Under the pieces are notes generated by a model. The model did not search any database. It had not been told where the DNA came from and worked only from the letters and a program-made list of their open reading frames with translations. 64,000 nt of DNA. Source: Todiramphus chloris collaris (Eukaryota; Chordata; Aves; Coraciiformes; Alcedinidae). The stretch spans positions 10,326,628 to 10,390,627 of the forward strand of contig JANVCC010000073.1 of assembly GCA_025345505.1 (NCBI GenBank), in the 5' to 3' direction. The position numbers were made by a program, and so were the translations under genes. Within the stretch, counting starts at the first letter, position 1, and each line of letters begins with the position of its first letter. Below, one piece after another: positions 52,020 to 62,500 of this stretch.

Positions 52020-54730
52020 ACATCTTCAACTGCATCACATTGTTCAGAGCCCTGTCCAGCCTGACTTTGAATGTTTATGAGGATGGGGCATCTACAACCT
52101 CTGCAGGCAACCTGTACCAGAGTTTCACCATCCTCATTGTAAAAAAAAGTTCTTCCTGATATCTCGTCTAAATTTACCATCTTTTAGTTTAAAAACATCA
52201 GCTCTTGTCCTATTGCTACAGGCTCTGTTAAAAAGTCTGTCCCCATCTTTCTTACAAGCCTCCTCTAAGTATTGAAAGGCCAAAATAAGGTCAGTTTGGA
52301 GCCTTCTTTTCTACAGACTGAACCACCCCAACTCTCTCAGACTGTCCTTATAGGAGAGATGTTCCATCTCTCTGGTGAATTTTTGTGTCTCTCCTGTGGA
52401 CCTGTTCCAACTGAGGACTCCAGGGCTGGACACAATACTCCAGTGGGAGTCTCAGTAAAGGAGAGTAGAGTGGTAGAATCACCTCCCTCAACCTTCTGGC
52501 AACATTTCTTTTGATGTAGCCCAGGATATGGCTGGCCTTCTGGACTGCAAGCACACATTGCTGTCTCATGTCCATCTTTTATCCACTAGAACCCCCAAGG
52601 CCTTCTTGACAGGGCTGCTCTCAGTACCACCATCACCCACCCTGTATTCATGTCACAACTTAGGTGCAGGACCTTGCACTTGGCCTTGTTCAACCTCACG
52701 AGGTTCACAAAGGCCCACTTCTCAAGCTTGCCGAGGTCCCTCTGGATGGCATCCCATCCCTCAGTGTGTCAACCATACCACTCAGCTAGGTGTCATCTGC
52801 AAACTTGCTGAGGATGCACTCAATTCCATTCTCCATGTCATTGATGAAGACATTAAACCATATTGATCCCATTACAGACCCCTGAGGGACACCACTTGTC
52901 ACTGATCTCCATCTGGACATCGAGACATTCACCACTACCCTCTGGATGTGACCATCCAACCAATTCCTCATCCATTGACCAGTCCATCCATGAAATCCAT
53001 ATTTCTCCAAATTAGAGAGAAGGATGCTGTGGGGAACCATGTCAAAGGCTTTACACAAGTCCAGATAGATGACAACCGCAGCCCTTCCCTTGTCCAATGT
53101 TGTAGTCACTCCATCATAGAAGGCCACTAAGCTGGTCAGACAGGACTTGCCTTTGGTGAAGTCATGCTGCCTGTCTTGGATCACCTCTCTGTCCTCCATG
53201 TGTCTTATTAGAGCATCTAGGAGGATCTGTCCCATGATCTTCCCAGGCACAAGGGTGAGCTTGACAGGTTGGTAGTTCCCATGTCTCAGGGTCCTCCTTT
53301 CTACCCCTTTAAAAAATGGATGCAGCGTTTCCCTTTTTCCAGTCACCAGGGATTTCACCTGACTGCCATGACTCTTCAAATATCATGGAGAGTGGCTTGG
53401 TAACTACATCAGCCAATTCACTTAGGACTCTGGAATTCATCTCATCAGATTGCATAGACTTAGGTATATTCAAGTTCCTCAGGTGGTTGCAAACCTAATA
53501 TTCTTTTACAGTGGCAGGGACAGTTCCTGTCTTGCAGTTTATCCATGTAAAAGGTGTGGCAAGAGAGGCTACCAGTGAAGACCAAGGCAAGAAAGTTGCC
53601 GAGTACCTCAGCCTTCTCTTTTGTTGTTACCATGATTGCCAGTCATGTTCATTGGGGTGGGTACACTTTCTTTGACCTTTCTTTTCTGACTGACATACCT
53701 GTAGAAGCCCCTCTTCTTATTCTTTTCATCTCTTTCTAAATTCAGCTCCAGCTGTGCCTCGATATCCCTACACAACCAGGCAGTGTCTCAATACTCCTCC
53801 CAGGATACCTGTCCCTGCTTCCACTTCCTATGCAGCTCCTTCTTGCTCTTTAGTTTGACCAGCAGGTTTTGACAGCCATGCTGGTCTCTTGTCTTCCTTT
53901 CCTGATTTCTTACACTTGGGGAATCAAGAGCTCCTGTGCTCTTTGGAAAGTATCCATAAAGATCTGCCAGCTCTATTCTGCTCCATTGTCCCTGAGGGCA
54001 GTTTCCCAGGGGTCCTATTGGCTAACTCCTGGAGGAGTTGCAAGTTTGCTTTCCTAAAATCCAGGGTCCTGACTTCCCTCGTTCCCTGACCCCAGGACTG
54101 TAGACTCCACCAGTCCATGATTACTGTAGCCCAGGCTGCCTCCAGTCTTCACCAGTTAGCTCACTTGCACTGGTGACCATCAGGTCCAGTATGGCATTCA
54201 CTCAGGTAGGGCTGTCTATTACCTGGCTTAAGAAGTTATCCTCGATGCACTCCAGGAGTCTCCTGGATTGCTCACATCATGCTGCTTTTCTAGAAGGTAT
54301 CAGGGTATTTGAAATGCCCCAGCAAGATGAGCCCATGAACGCAATGCCTCCTGTATCTGCAGTAGGCTTTGTCAATAGACTCCTCTTGATTGGGAGTTCT
54401 GTAGTAGACACCAACCACAAGGTTTCCATTTGTTGCCTCAGTCTCTGATTTTTACCTCTAAGTTTTTCACCTCCTTGTGGATGTTGGTTCAGGGACAGCT
54501 CTCTCTTCACACTCTATTCATTTCTCAACCTAGAGGACAACTTCTCCTTCCTCAGCTGTCCCTTCTAAACAGATTGTAGCCATCAATAACCACACTTCAG
54601 TCATGGGTTTCATCCACCACGTTTCAATAATGACAACCAGGTTGTGGCTTTCCAGCAGCATGGTGGCTTCCAACTACTCCTGTTTGTTGCCCATGGTGTG
54701 TGCATTGGTGTAGAGGCACTTCAGTTGGGC
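52020..54730 (-). pseudogene. CR1 ORF2 (endonuclease-reverse transcriptase), old copy, broken
   Basis: The best-preserved frame is 53379 down to 52786, 197 codons. It contains the K-G-K-S-C-L-T block, motif A as [10 protein letters not shown], the S-G-V-P-Q-G-S motif, F-I-N-D-M and motif C F-A-D-D-T. Both catalytic aspartate sites of the reverse transcriptase are therefore retained, although the surrounding gene is broken. The endonuclease half (53400-54700) is only recognisable piecewise. The palm sequence (F-D-M-V-P-H) differs from that of the younger copy (F-D-T-V-S-H), pointing to a different CR1 lineage. Confidence 0.88.
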
Positions 54731-54959
54731 TGTTGGCCATGTCGCCTTCTTAGATGAACACACCTTAATTTCTTTGAGGTATTTCACCAGTGTGTCTCCA
54801 TTAGCTCGTATTACCTCAGGAGCCCTTGGCTCATCTCCATAAGAATTCAAGTGTGATGCAGTGTCCTCAGCTTGACTCAGAGCAACAGGCTGAGGGCCCT
54901 CACTGGCACCCTCTAACCTTAGTGTGTTGTCCCACAGGTTGTCACAGGCAGGCCTGATA

Positions 54960-55191
54960 TTATGTCTCTCCCCCTTCAAGTCTAGTTTAAAGCTATTTAA
55001 TGAGCTCCGCTAGCTTATAAGCAAAGACCCTCTTCCTCCTTTGAGAAAGGTGAATCCCATAAGAAGCCAGCAAGCCTAGTGCCACATAGGCCATCATATT
55101 ACTAAAAAAAACCCACCAAAATTGTGAGACTGACACCATCCATGGAGCCATGTATTAATAGACTGTATCTTTCTGTTTCTTCCAATATCAT
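54960..55191 (-). pseudogene. CR1 ORF1 C-terminal part, old copy
   Basis: In minus-strand translation, G-R-N-R-K-I-Q-S-I-N-T-W-L-H-G-W-C is followed by N-F-G-G-F-F. This aligns with the C-terminal esterase region of the young ORF1 (its residues about 236-258). Stops occur afterwards. It is the missing second half of the ORF1 that starts at 59057-59577. Confidence 0.85.
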
Positions 55192-55269
55192 AGAATCATA
55201 GAATCATTATGGTTGGAAAGGACCTCCAGGATCATCAAGTCCAACCTTTGTCCTAGCATTTCTCAACCA

Positions 55270-58059
55270 CTACACCATATCCTCAAGCTCCACATCTAAT
55301 CGTTCTTTAAACACCTCCAGGGATGGTGACTCCACCACCTCCCTGGGCAGCCTGTTCCAGTGCCTAACCACCCTCTCAGTGAAGAATTTCCTCTTAATAT
55401 CTAATCTAAACTTCCCCTGATGCAACTTTAGTCCATTCCCCCTCGTCCTATCACTACTAATTTGAGAGAAGAGACCAACACCAGCCTCTTTACAACCTCC
55501 TTTTAGGTAGTTGTAGAGGGCGATAAGGTCTCCTCTCAGCCTCCTCTTCTCCAGACTAAACAAACCCAGTTCCCTCAGCCACTCTTCATAGGGCATGCTT
55601 TCCAGCCCTTCACCAGCTTTGTTGCCCTCTCTGCACTCGCTCCAGCACCTCGATGTCCCTCCTGTACTGTGGTGACCAAAACTGGACACAATACTCAAGG
55701 TGTGGTCTCACAAGTGCCGAGTATAGGGGTACGATCACCTCCCTACTCCTGTTGGTCACACCGTTTCTGGTACAGGCCAGGATGCCATTGGCCTTCTTGG
55801 CCACCTGGGCACACTGCTGGCTCATGTTCAGCCGGCTATTGACCAACACCCCCAGGTCCTTTTCCCCAGGCAGCTCTCCAGCCACTCCTCCCCAAGCCTG
55901 TAGCGTTGCTGGGGGTTGTTGTGACCGAAGTGCGTGACCCGGCACTTGGCTTTGTTAAACTCCATACAACTGACCTCAGCCCATCTCTCCAGCCTGTCCA
56001 GACCCCGCTGCAGAGCCTTCCTACCCTCAAGCAAATCGACATTTGTGCTTAATTTTGTGTCATCTGCAAATTTACTGAGGGTACATTCAATTCCCTCATC
56101 CAGGTCATTGATGAATATATTAAACAAGACGGGTCCCAAAACTGAGCCCTGAGGGACACCGCTTGTGACTGGTCACCAACTGGATTTTACTCCGCTCACC
56201 ACCACCCTCTGGGCTCGGCCATCCAGCCAGTTTCTAACCCAGCGAAGAGTCCTCTTGTCTATGCCATGACCTGCCAGCTTCTCCAGCAGAATGCTGTGGG
56301 AAACGGTGTCAAATGCCTTCCTGGAGTCCGGGTAGACAACATCCACTGCCTTGCCCTCATCCACTAGGCGGGTCACCTGGTCATAGAAGGAGATCAGGTT
56401 GGTTAAACAGGACTTGCCCTTCATGAACCCATGTTGGCTGGGCCTGATCCCCCCATTGTCCTGCACTTGCTGTGTGATCACCCTCAAAATGAACTGTTCC
56501 ATAATCTTTCCCGGGACTGAGGTCAGGCTGACAGGCCTGTAGTTCCCTGGATCATCCTTCCTGCCCTTCTTATGGATGGGTGTCACATTGGCAAGTCTCC
56601 AGTCATCTGGGACCTCCCCAGTTGACCAGGATCGCTGATAAATGATGGAGAGAGGCTTGGTAAGTTCCACTGCCATTTCCCTCAGCACTCTCGGGTGGAT
56701 CCCATCTGGCCCCATAGACTTGTGGGTTTCCAGTTGGCTTAGAAGATCTTTAACTACCACTTCCTGGATTATAAGGGGACTGTTCTGGTTTCCATCCCTA
56801 TCTTCCAGCTCAGGGGATTGAATGCCATGAGGATAACCAGACTGACTATTAAAGACTGAGGCAAAGAAGGCATTAAGTACCTCAGCCTTTTCCTCATCCT
56901 TGATAACAATGTTCCCCCTTGCATCCAGTAAGGGATGGAGATTTTCCCTAGTTCTTTTTTTGTTATTAATATATTTGTAAAAACTCTTTTTGTTGTCTCT
57001 TGCAGCGGTGGCCAGGCTGAGTTCTAGTTGAGCTTTTGCCCGCCTAATATTCTTTCTACACAACCTACCTAAATCCCTGTACTCTTCTTGAGTAGCCTGT
57101 CCCTTCTTCCAAAGGTGGTAGACTCTCCTCTTCCTCCTAAGGTCCGCCTGAAGCTCCCCATTTAGCCAGGCCGGTCGTTTTCCCCGCCTGTTTGTCTTAC
57201 GACACATGGGGACAGCCTGCTCCTGGGCCTTTAAGAGTTCCTTTTTAAAAACAGTCCAGCCTTCCTCGACCCCCTTGCCCTCTAGGACTGTACTCCAAGG
57301 GACTTTCTCAACCAGTGTCCTAAACAGGTTGAAGTCTGCCCTTCGGAAGTCCATGGTAATAGTCCTGCTGCTCCCCCTCCTTACCTGGGCAAGAATTGAA
57401 AACTCTATCATTTCATGGTCACTAAGCCCAAGACGGCCTCCAACCACCACATTACCCACCAGTCCCTCTCTGTTTGTGAGCATCAAGTCCAGCAAGGCAC
57501 CTCCCCTGGTGGGCTCACTTACCAGCTGAGTCAGGAAGTTATCTTCCACACAGTCCAGGAACCTCCTGGACTGTTTCCTGTCTGCTGTGTTATATTTCCA
57601 GCAGATGTCTGGCAAGTTGAGATCTCCCACAAGAACAAGGTCTTGCGATTTGGTGGCTTCTGCCAGTTGTCCATAGAATAATTCATCAACCTCTTCATCC
57701 TGATTGGGCAGTCTATAACAGACCCCCAGCAGGATATCTACCTCATTGGCCTTCCTCAACTTAACCCATGAACATTCAACTGGTCCATCACACTTACTAA
57801 CTTCTATACTTTCAAAACACTCTTTAACATAGAGAGCCACGCCACCGCCCTTTCTATCTTGCTTATTCCGCTTATAGAGCTTATAGCCATCCATTGCAGG
57901 ACTCCACTCATGAGAGTCATCCCACCATGTTTCTGCAATGGCGACTACATCATAGCGCACGCGCTTCACAATAGCTTCCAGCTCCTCCTGTTTGTTGCCC
58001 ATGCTTCGTGCACTTGTGTAGATGCACTTGAGCCGGGCTAGTGACTTCTTGCCCAACAA
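55270..58059 (-). pseudogene. CR1 ORF2: AP endonuclease plus reverse transcriptase
   Basis: The first open stretch is 628 codons (58059 to 56173). The endonuclease comes first: A-E-T-W-W with the catalytic Glu at about residue 43, G-D-L-N at 145-148, S-D-H at 213-215. A basic linker follows (about 290-370). The reverse transcriptase starts near 440: G-P-D-G-I at 450, N-Y-R-P-V-S-L at 506, K-G-K-S-C-L at 547, motif A Asp at 578. An in-frame TGA at 56175-56173 stops it. The same frame reopens at once and carries F-I-N-D-L and motif C F-A-D-D. Frameshifts near 55880 and near 55630 follow, and the C-terminal domain ends at 55270. The start at 58059 is the first ATG. The protein would nick target DNA and prime cDNA synthesis; as it stands it is inactive. 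Confidence 0.93.
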
Positions 58060-58121
58060 TGACCTGCCACCCTTTTGTTCAACTTTGGCAGGTCCAGTTT
58101 TATCCCCTTCCCCCTTTGGAC

Positions 58122-59018
58122 CTAGTTTAAAGCCCTCTCAATGAGCCCAGCCAGCTCATATGCAAGAATTCTTTTCCCCCTTGGAGACAGATGAACTCCA
58201 TTTGTTCCCTGCAGACCCCGTGCAGCATAAAGCTCCCCATGTTCAAAAAACCCAAAATGCTGTAGGTGGCACCAGCCTCTCAGCCACATATTAATCAGGT
58301 GGGTCTTCCTGCCTCTTTCAGTATCACTCCCTTCCACTGAAGGAATGGCGGAGAACACCACTTGGGCTCCTGAGCCCTCAAGTGATCTCCCCAGGGCCCT
58401 GAAGTCTTTTTTAATTGTTTTAAGGCTTCCCACTGTGGCATCATTACCAATCTGTATAACCAATAAGGGATAGTAATCTGATGGCTGTACCAGACTAGGA
58501 AGTTTCCTTCTAAAATCTCTGACCCTGGCCCCAGGGAGGCAGCAGACCTCCCTGTGGTGTGGGTCTGGCCGGCATATGGGGCCCTCAGTTCCTCTGAGAA
58601 GGGAGTCACCAATTACAATTACCCTCCTCTTTTTCTTTTTAGAACTAGTCACAATGCATGAGGGAGACTGATTAGCCTTGGGTGACTCCTCTGATGGACC
58701 TTCATCCCCATCATCATTTGTTTGTCCCTCCAATTCCAGAGCCCCATATCGGTTTTGCAAGGACAACCAAGAAGGGGAAGGGGAGGGAGGCTGGGATGGG
58801 GTTAGTCTGCCTCGCCGAGCAGGGACCTGTTTCCATTCCCCCTTGTTTCTTAAGTTATCTTCATTAACCTGGTGGCAAGAGACTAGAGGTTCCTCTCCTA
58901 ATGGAGCCTCCACCTGCTCTGTCCTCAAGGATGGCAGGGCCTGACTCCACCAGTCTATTTCCCTCTCACACTCCCTTATTGTTCTTAGCCTTTCGGTGTC
59001 CTCCTTTAGCTCAGCCAC
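58122..59018 (-). CDS. CR1 ORF1 with SGNH/GDSL-like esterase domain (N-truncated)
   Basis: A 298-residue open frame remains of CR1 ORF1; the ATG at 59018 is internal because the element is 5'-truncated. Residues 1-130 are polar, P/S-rich and end in a basic K-K-K-K-R-R stretch. Residues about 132-298 form an esterase-like domain: I-G-D-S-L-L with the nucleophile-type Ser at 139, Q-I-G-N-D at 189-193, and N-G-V-H at 273-276. Two departures from the SGNH pattern are visible: the G-x-N-D block appears as G-N-D (one residue short), and the Asp of the D-x-x-H block is Asn. CR1 ORF1 is thought to bind element RNA and membranes or lipids. ORF2 follows 62 bp downstream. Whether it is transcribed is unknown. 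Confidence 0.88.
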   Translation of the reverse strand: MAELKEDTERLRTIRECEREIDWWSQALPSLRTEQVEAPLGEEPLVSCHQVNEDNLRNKGEWKQVPARRGRLTPSQPPSPSPSWLSLQNRYGALELEGQTNDDGDEGPSEESPKANQSPSCIVTSSKKKKRRVIVIGDSLLRGTEGPICRPDPHHREVCCLPGARVRDFRRKLPSLVQPSDYYPLLVIQIGNDATVGSLKTIKKDFRALGRSLEGSGAQVVFSAIPSVEGSDTERGRKTHLINMWLRGWCHLQHFGFFEHGELYAARGLQGTNGVHLSPRGKRILAYELAGLIERALN

Positions 59019-59022
59019 CAGG

Positions 59023-59059
59023 CTGAGCAGATCATCCAGATCATCCTGAGCAGATCATC
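59023..59059. repeat. 14-bp direct repeat at the young CR1 5' junction
   Basis: CTGAGCAGATCATC occurs at 59023-59036 and again at 59046-59059, separated by CAGATCATC. The first copy is CR1 ORF1 sequence. The second is directly joined to the old element, which resumes with ATTGCC. It may be a 5'-junction duplication made during insertion. Confidence 0.8.
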
Positions 59060-59577
59060 ATTGCCTGCAACTGAAAGGATGAGGAAAAAAAAAAAAAAAT
59101 CTGCTCCAGATTTCCTTTTCAACCATCCCAAGGCCCTGAAGTCTCTTTTGATAGCCCTTGGACTACACATTGTGACTTCATTTCCACCCACATGGAAAAG
59201 CCCTAATGGGTGACAGTCTGAGGACTATACCAGGGTAGGAAGTTTCCTTAACCCAGGCCCCAGGGAGGTAGAAGACTTCCCTAAGTGGAGGGTCTGTCCC
59301 ACATATAAGACCCTCAGAAGAGAGTTTTCTACAACTACAACCCATCTTTTCTTCCCTGTGGAGGTGGATGAGATAGAGAGGGTAGGCCCTTCTGACCTTG
59401 GCAACACCTCTGGTGTAGATGGGCCATCATCCACATCATCCATTGATTAGCCTTCCACATTTAGAGCCTCATACCTATTGCACAGAGGCACGTGGGAAGG
59501 TGAGGTGGGCAAGGAGGGGGTTCATCTGCCACTCTGAGTGTGGACTTGCCTCCATTCACTCCTTCCTAAATGTACAA
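59057..59577 (-). mobile_element. Old CR1 (-), 5' part: ORF1 N-terminal half
   Basis: This is the remaining part of the old CR1 beyond the nested insertion. Minus-strand translation gives a G-K-K-R-W-V-V-V-V-E-N-S-L-L segment aligning with the K-K-R-R-V-I-V-I-G-D-S-L-L block of the young ORF1, and I-K-R-D-F-R-A-L-G aligning with its residues about 202-210. The esterase G-D-S is E-N-S here, so the Gly and Asp are lost. An A14 tract interrupts the frame near 59085-59098. The 5' boundary near 59577 is approximate; the element is 5'-truncated. Confidence 0.9.
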
Positions 59578-62500
59578 AACAAAGAACACCCAAAGGTATA
59601 AAAAAAAATTTCAGATCTAGGGTACACATAGAGTTGTATGCATTTCTTTTAAATTATAGCACATGATACGGAACTTGTCTCTGAGATTTTATTCTGGGTT
59701 CCTTCTGATTGTGGGAAGACACGCAACACCTGATCAGGCCTAAAGCTAAAGTGGCATGTATGGCTAGTGCCTGAACAGTCAGCATGAGGTTTAATCTAAT
59801 GGAAATGTCTTGAACTAACTTGAACCAGCAAAAGGAGCTAAACATTTTGCAAGGTGGCAACAGCACTTTACATTCTATAGCTGCAGTGTTTATGATCTGA
59901 TACTTGAAGCTCTGAGTCTGTACTATCAGATCATAGCCAAAAGAGCATCTTAATGTGTCATTTCACACATATATCCTCTGGGAACTGGTTTAAGCATCAT
60001 ATTTTCCTGCCACTTGCTTCTGTCCTTTTGCATCAGTTCTGCTAATACAACTGTTTGGTCATGTGCAGTAAAGCTGACTGGACGAGTGATCCAGGCTAAA
60101 AGTTCTGATCACTCAGTGTGCCTGTATGTACCTGTCTGTGTGCACATGCATGTGTGCATGCAAGTACTCCAGACTAGAGTAGGAACTTTTAACAAATTAT
60201 TATCACTACAAAACACATTGCAGTTTAAAGATAGTAGTTTAACTTACTAAACTCATCCAGCTGCTTTACTCCTAATTTTGAAGGATGTCAAGTGAAAACT
60301 GAAAAAGTATTGTGCAGCTTTATGTTTTACACTTTTTCCAACACTTTATGCTGCAAAATATTCAGCTGATTCACTGAGGAATGAAACATTACATGCACCC
60401 AGAGTCAGTCCAGCTCTTCTCCTGGCTAGTGGCAAGGTTAGCCTTGCCAGCCTGCTCATGGGGAGGGCTACCTTTACTCTTACAAGGAGGGTAGAATGAT
60501 TTTTATGTTCTCTTATCCCACAGTAAAGGGAAGGGCTTGTATCCAAACAAAACTACAAAATCTAAAATCCTTGTGCCAGATCTTTCAAGAGTGCAAACAC
60601 AACCCACAGCAAGCACTGTGGGGCTAGGGACTGTTTGGTTTAGATATGTAGAACCAGCCAGTTCCTGCTTAAAAACTGACAAAGCAAAGCCTGCTTTCGG
60701 CTGCTGTTCATGGCCAGCACCAAGAAGCTGCTGTTTATAACTGGCTTGATAGGTAGCCCTTCGTCTTCATCCTAGTGTGTACTCACCTTCCAGGTCTGGT
60801 GTCCAGGCTGTGCTGCCTCAGCTCCACTGTTTCTGTCTCTGGAGTGGCTGTTGTGTATTTGACAGAAGGTCCCTGCAAATTTAAAGTCAATTAGCTGCAG
60901 AGCCATCAATCAGCAACAGCACCATATTGTTCTCTGCCTCAGAGTCCTATCTTGATTGAGGACACTCTGCAACATCTGAGGAATTACAGATAAGCAGATT
61001 TTTATCACATGAATCCAGAAAAGTTTACCAAACACTGAATAATATCTGTGGGCTGTACACTTGAAAAGTAGGCTGTGGGTAATTGTGTTCATGAATGAAA
61101 CATTACAGATCGATCAAGTTCCAAATAGTAGATGTTCTTCCTTCTTAATAATAAAGGGAGTGTCTACTTCCATTTACATCATGTGTGTTGCATTCTTTCA
61201 GATGATGAACAATTTTTTTTTTTTTGCTGAGAGATAAATTTGGGTCAATATATACTCTTAAATCAAACACAGAGCTCTTCTAACAGTTTCATATAGCAGC
61301 ACAAGGGAGCTCTTTAACAGATTTCTGGTTCTTTCAGGCCTGTTAACAAGTGACTCTCTATAAGGGACAATATTAATAGTTCTTTGGTGGATTTCAGAAA
61401 TTGAGTACACAAAACCATAAGAAAGTTTGTGGGACCTCCCGGACATATGCTATGCCTGTGGAAAGTGGTGAAGAAGGCAAGCTCTGTCAACAATTATTCA
61501 TCAAATGACTGATTTGTTAAATATTGCACACAGATTACCTGCTGAAAAAGAAGTCAAACCTGTCCCTCACTTCAGTGTAGTTCAGAGATCCTCCCTATCA
61601 GATATTCAGTCTGGACTTCCAAGTGTATTAGACCAAGTTATTATTTTAATTTCTTCACTGCCTTCTTATAAGTTCTTTTCTAATTAACTATGATTAACTA
61701 TGATTGTACTGTTTGAAAATCTTGTGGGTTTTTAACCCATGGAGCAGTTTAGAAGTAATGCTAGCTGTCTTAGCAGATCAGTCATTTGTTTTGATAACTC
61801 AGGTGATTAGTGCATTGAAATGAAGCTACCTTATTCCAGATTCTGAATTGTTGAAACATAATGCACAATGTATAAAAAATCTCTTTAGAAAAACTGATGT
61901 TTTAGGTATTTCTTAGTTTGCCAACCCTGGTAGAAGAAACAATGAATATAGCCAAGGAATGTTCTTCCTTTGTGGAATTACAGAAGAAAATTACAGAAGA
62001 AAACACTTTTCACCAATGAATTAATGAATTAACCTTCTTCAATGAAACAAACTATGGGTTTGATTCAGCTGCTACTACATCAGAGGGAGAAAAAGCAGAG
62101 ACTGCAACAGAAAACAGTCCATATTCCTTCATGGGAATTAATGCACCAGTTAAACAGTAATGTTTTCCAAACCACTGAAGATGCATTTTTCAAAAGAAGT
62201 GCTTTTAAGAGTCAAAATCTTGCTGAAGTATTTTGGGGCAGAGATTAATGCCCTTAAACACTTTTTTATACCTATACAGGCAGCTTAGTCTGTTCTTATG
62301 CTCTAAACAAGGCTTTAAGCTAGATTTGTGATGATCTCTGACTCACTAAGGGTTTGACTCCAGTTGCCAATGAGTGTTGGCATGTTGCTCAAGGCCAGAG
62401 GAATGGACCTCTAGGAAGTGTGGAGCATGTGCGGTTGTGAATAGGCCTAGGTTCTCAAATAGGAGTGGCTGCAGAGAAATTTAGTCACATAAAATGTGAC

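Larger units (their letters stand above)
51935..55191 (-). mobile_element. Old CR1 (-), 3' part: ORF1 C-terminus, ORF2, tail
   Basis: This is the 3' portion of a long minus-strand CR1. From low to high coordinates it shows the tail (CACAGAATCATGGAATC, then TTTGGGTTG...TCCAACC), the C-terminal domain, the reverse transcriptase, the endonuclease (ending at an M-G-N-K-Q-E segment near 54674), and the C-terminus of ORF1. The ORF1 part reads I-N-T-W-L-H-G-W-C just before 55191. The element is cut there by a younger CR1 and continues at 59057. It is clearly older than its guest: ORF2 is broken many times and ORF1 carries several stops. Confidence 0.94.
55192..59056 (-). mobile_element. Young CR1 (-), nearly full ORF1 and ORF2, nested
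   Basis: This is a minus-strand CR1 of about 3.9 kb inserted into the older CR1. It runs from the 3' octamers (AGAATCAT repeated at 55192-55207 on the plus strand) to a 5' truncation in the N-terminal part of ORF1 near 59056. It keeps a continuous 298-residue ORF1 segment and an ORF2 broken by only one stop and two frameshifts, so it is much younger than the other copies here. ATCAT is present at both junctions (55187-55191 and 59057-59061), as a short target duplication or as microhomology. CR1 usually lacks long target duplications. Confidence 0.95.

Noticed and set aside
57206..57681. Plus-strand frames of 88-107 codons opposite CR1 ORF2
   Set aside because: They are antisense shadows of the CR1 endonuclease-coding strand, as are those at 55653-55937, 55934-56152, 58678-58944 and 52528-52866.
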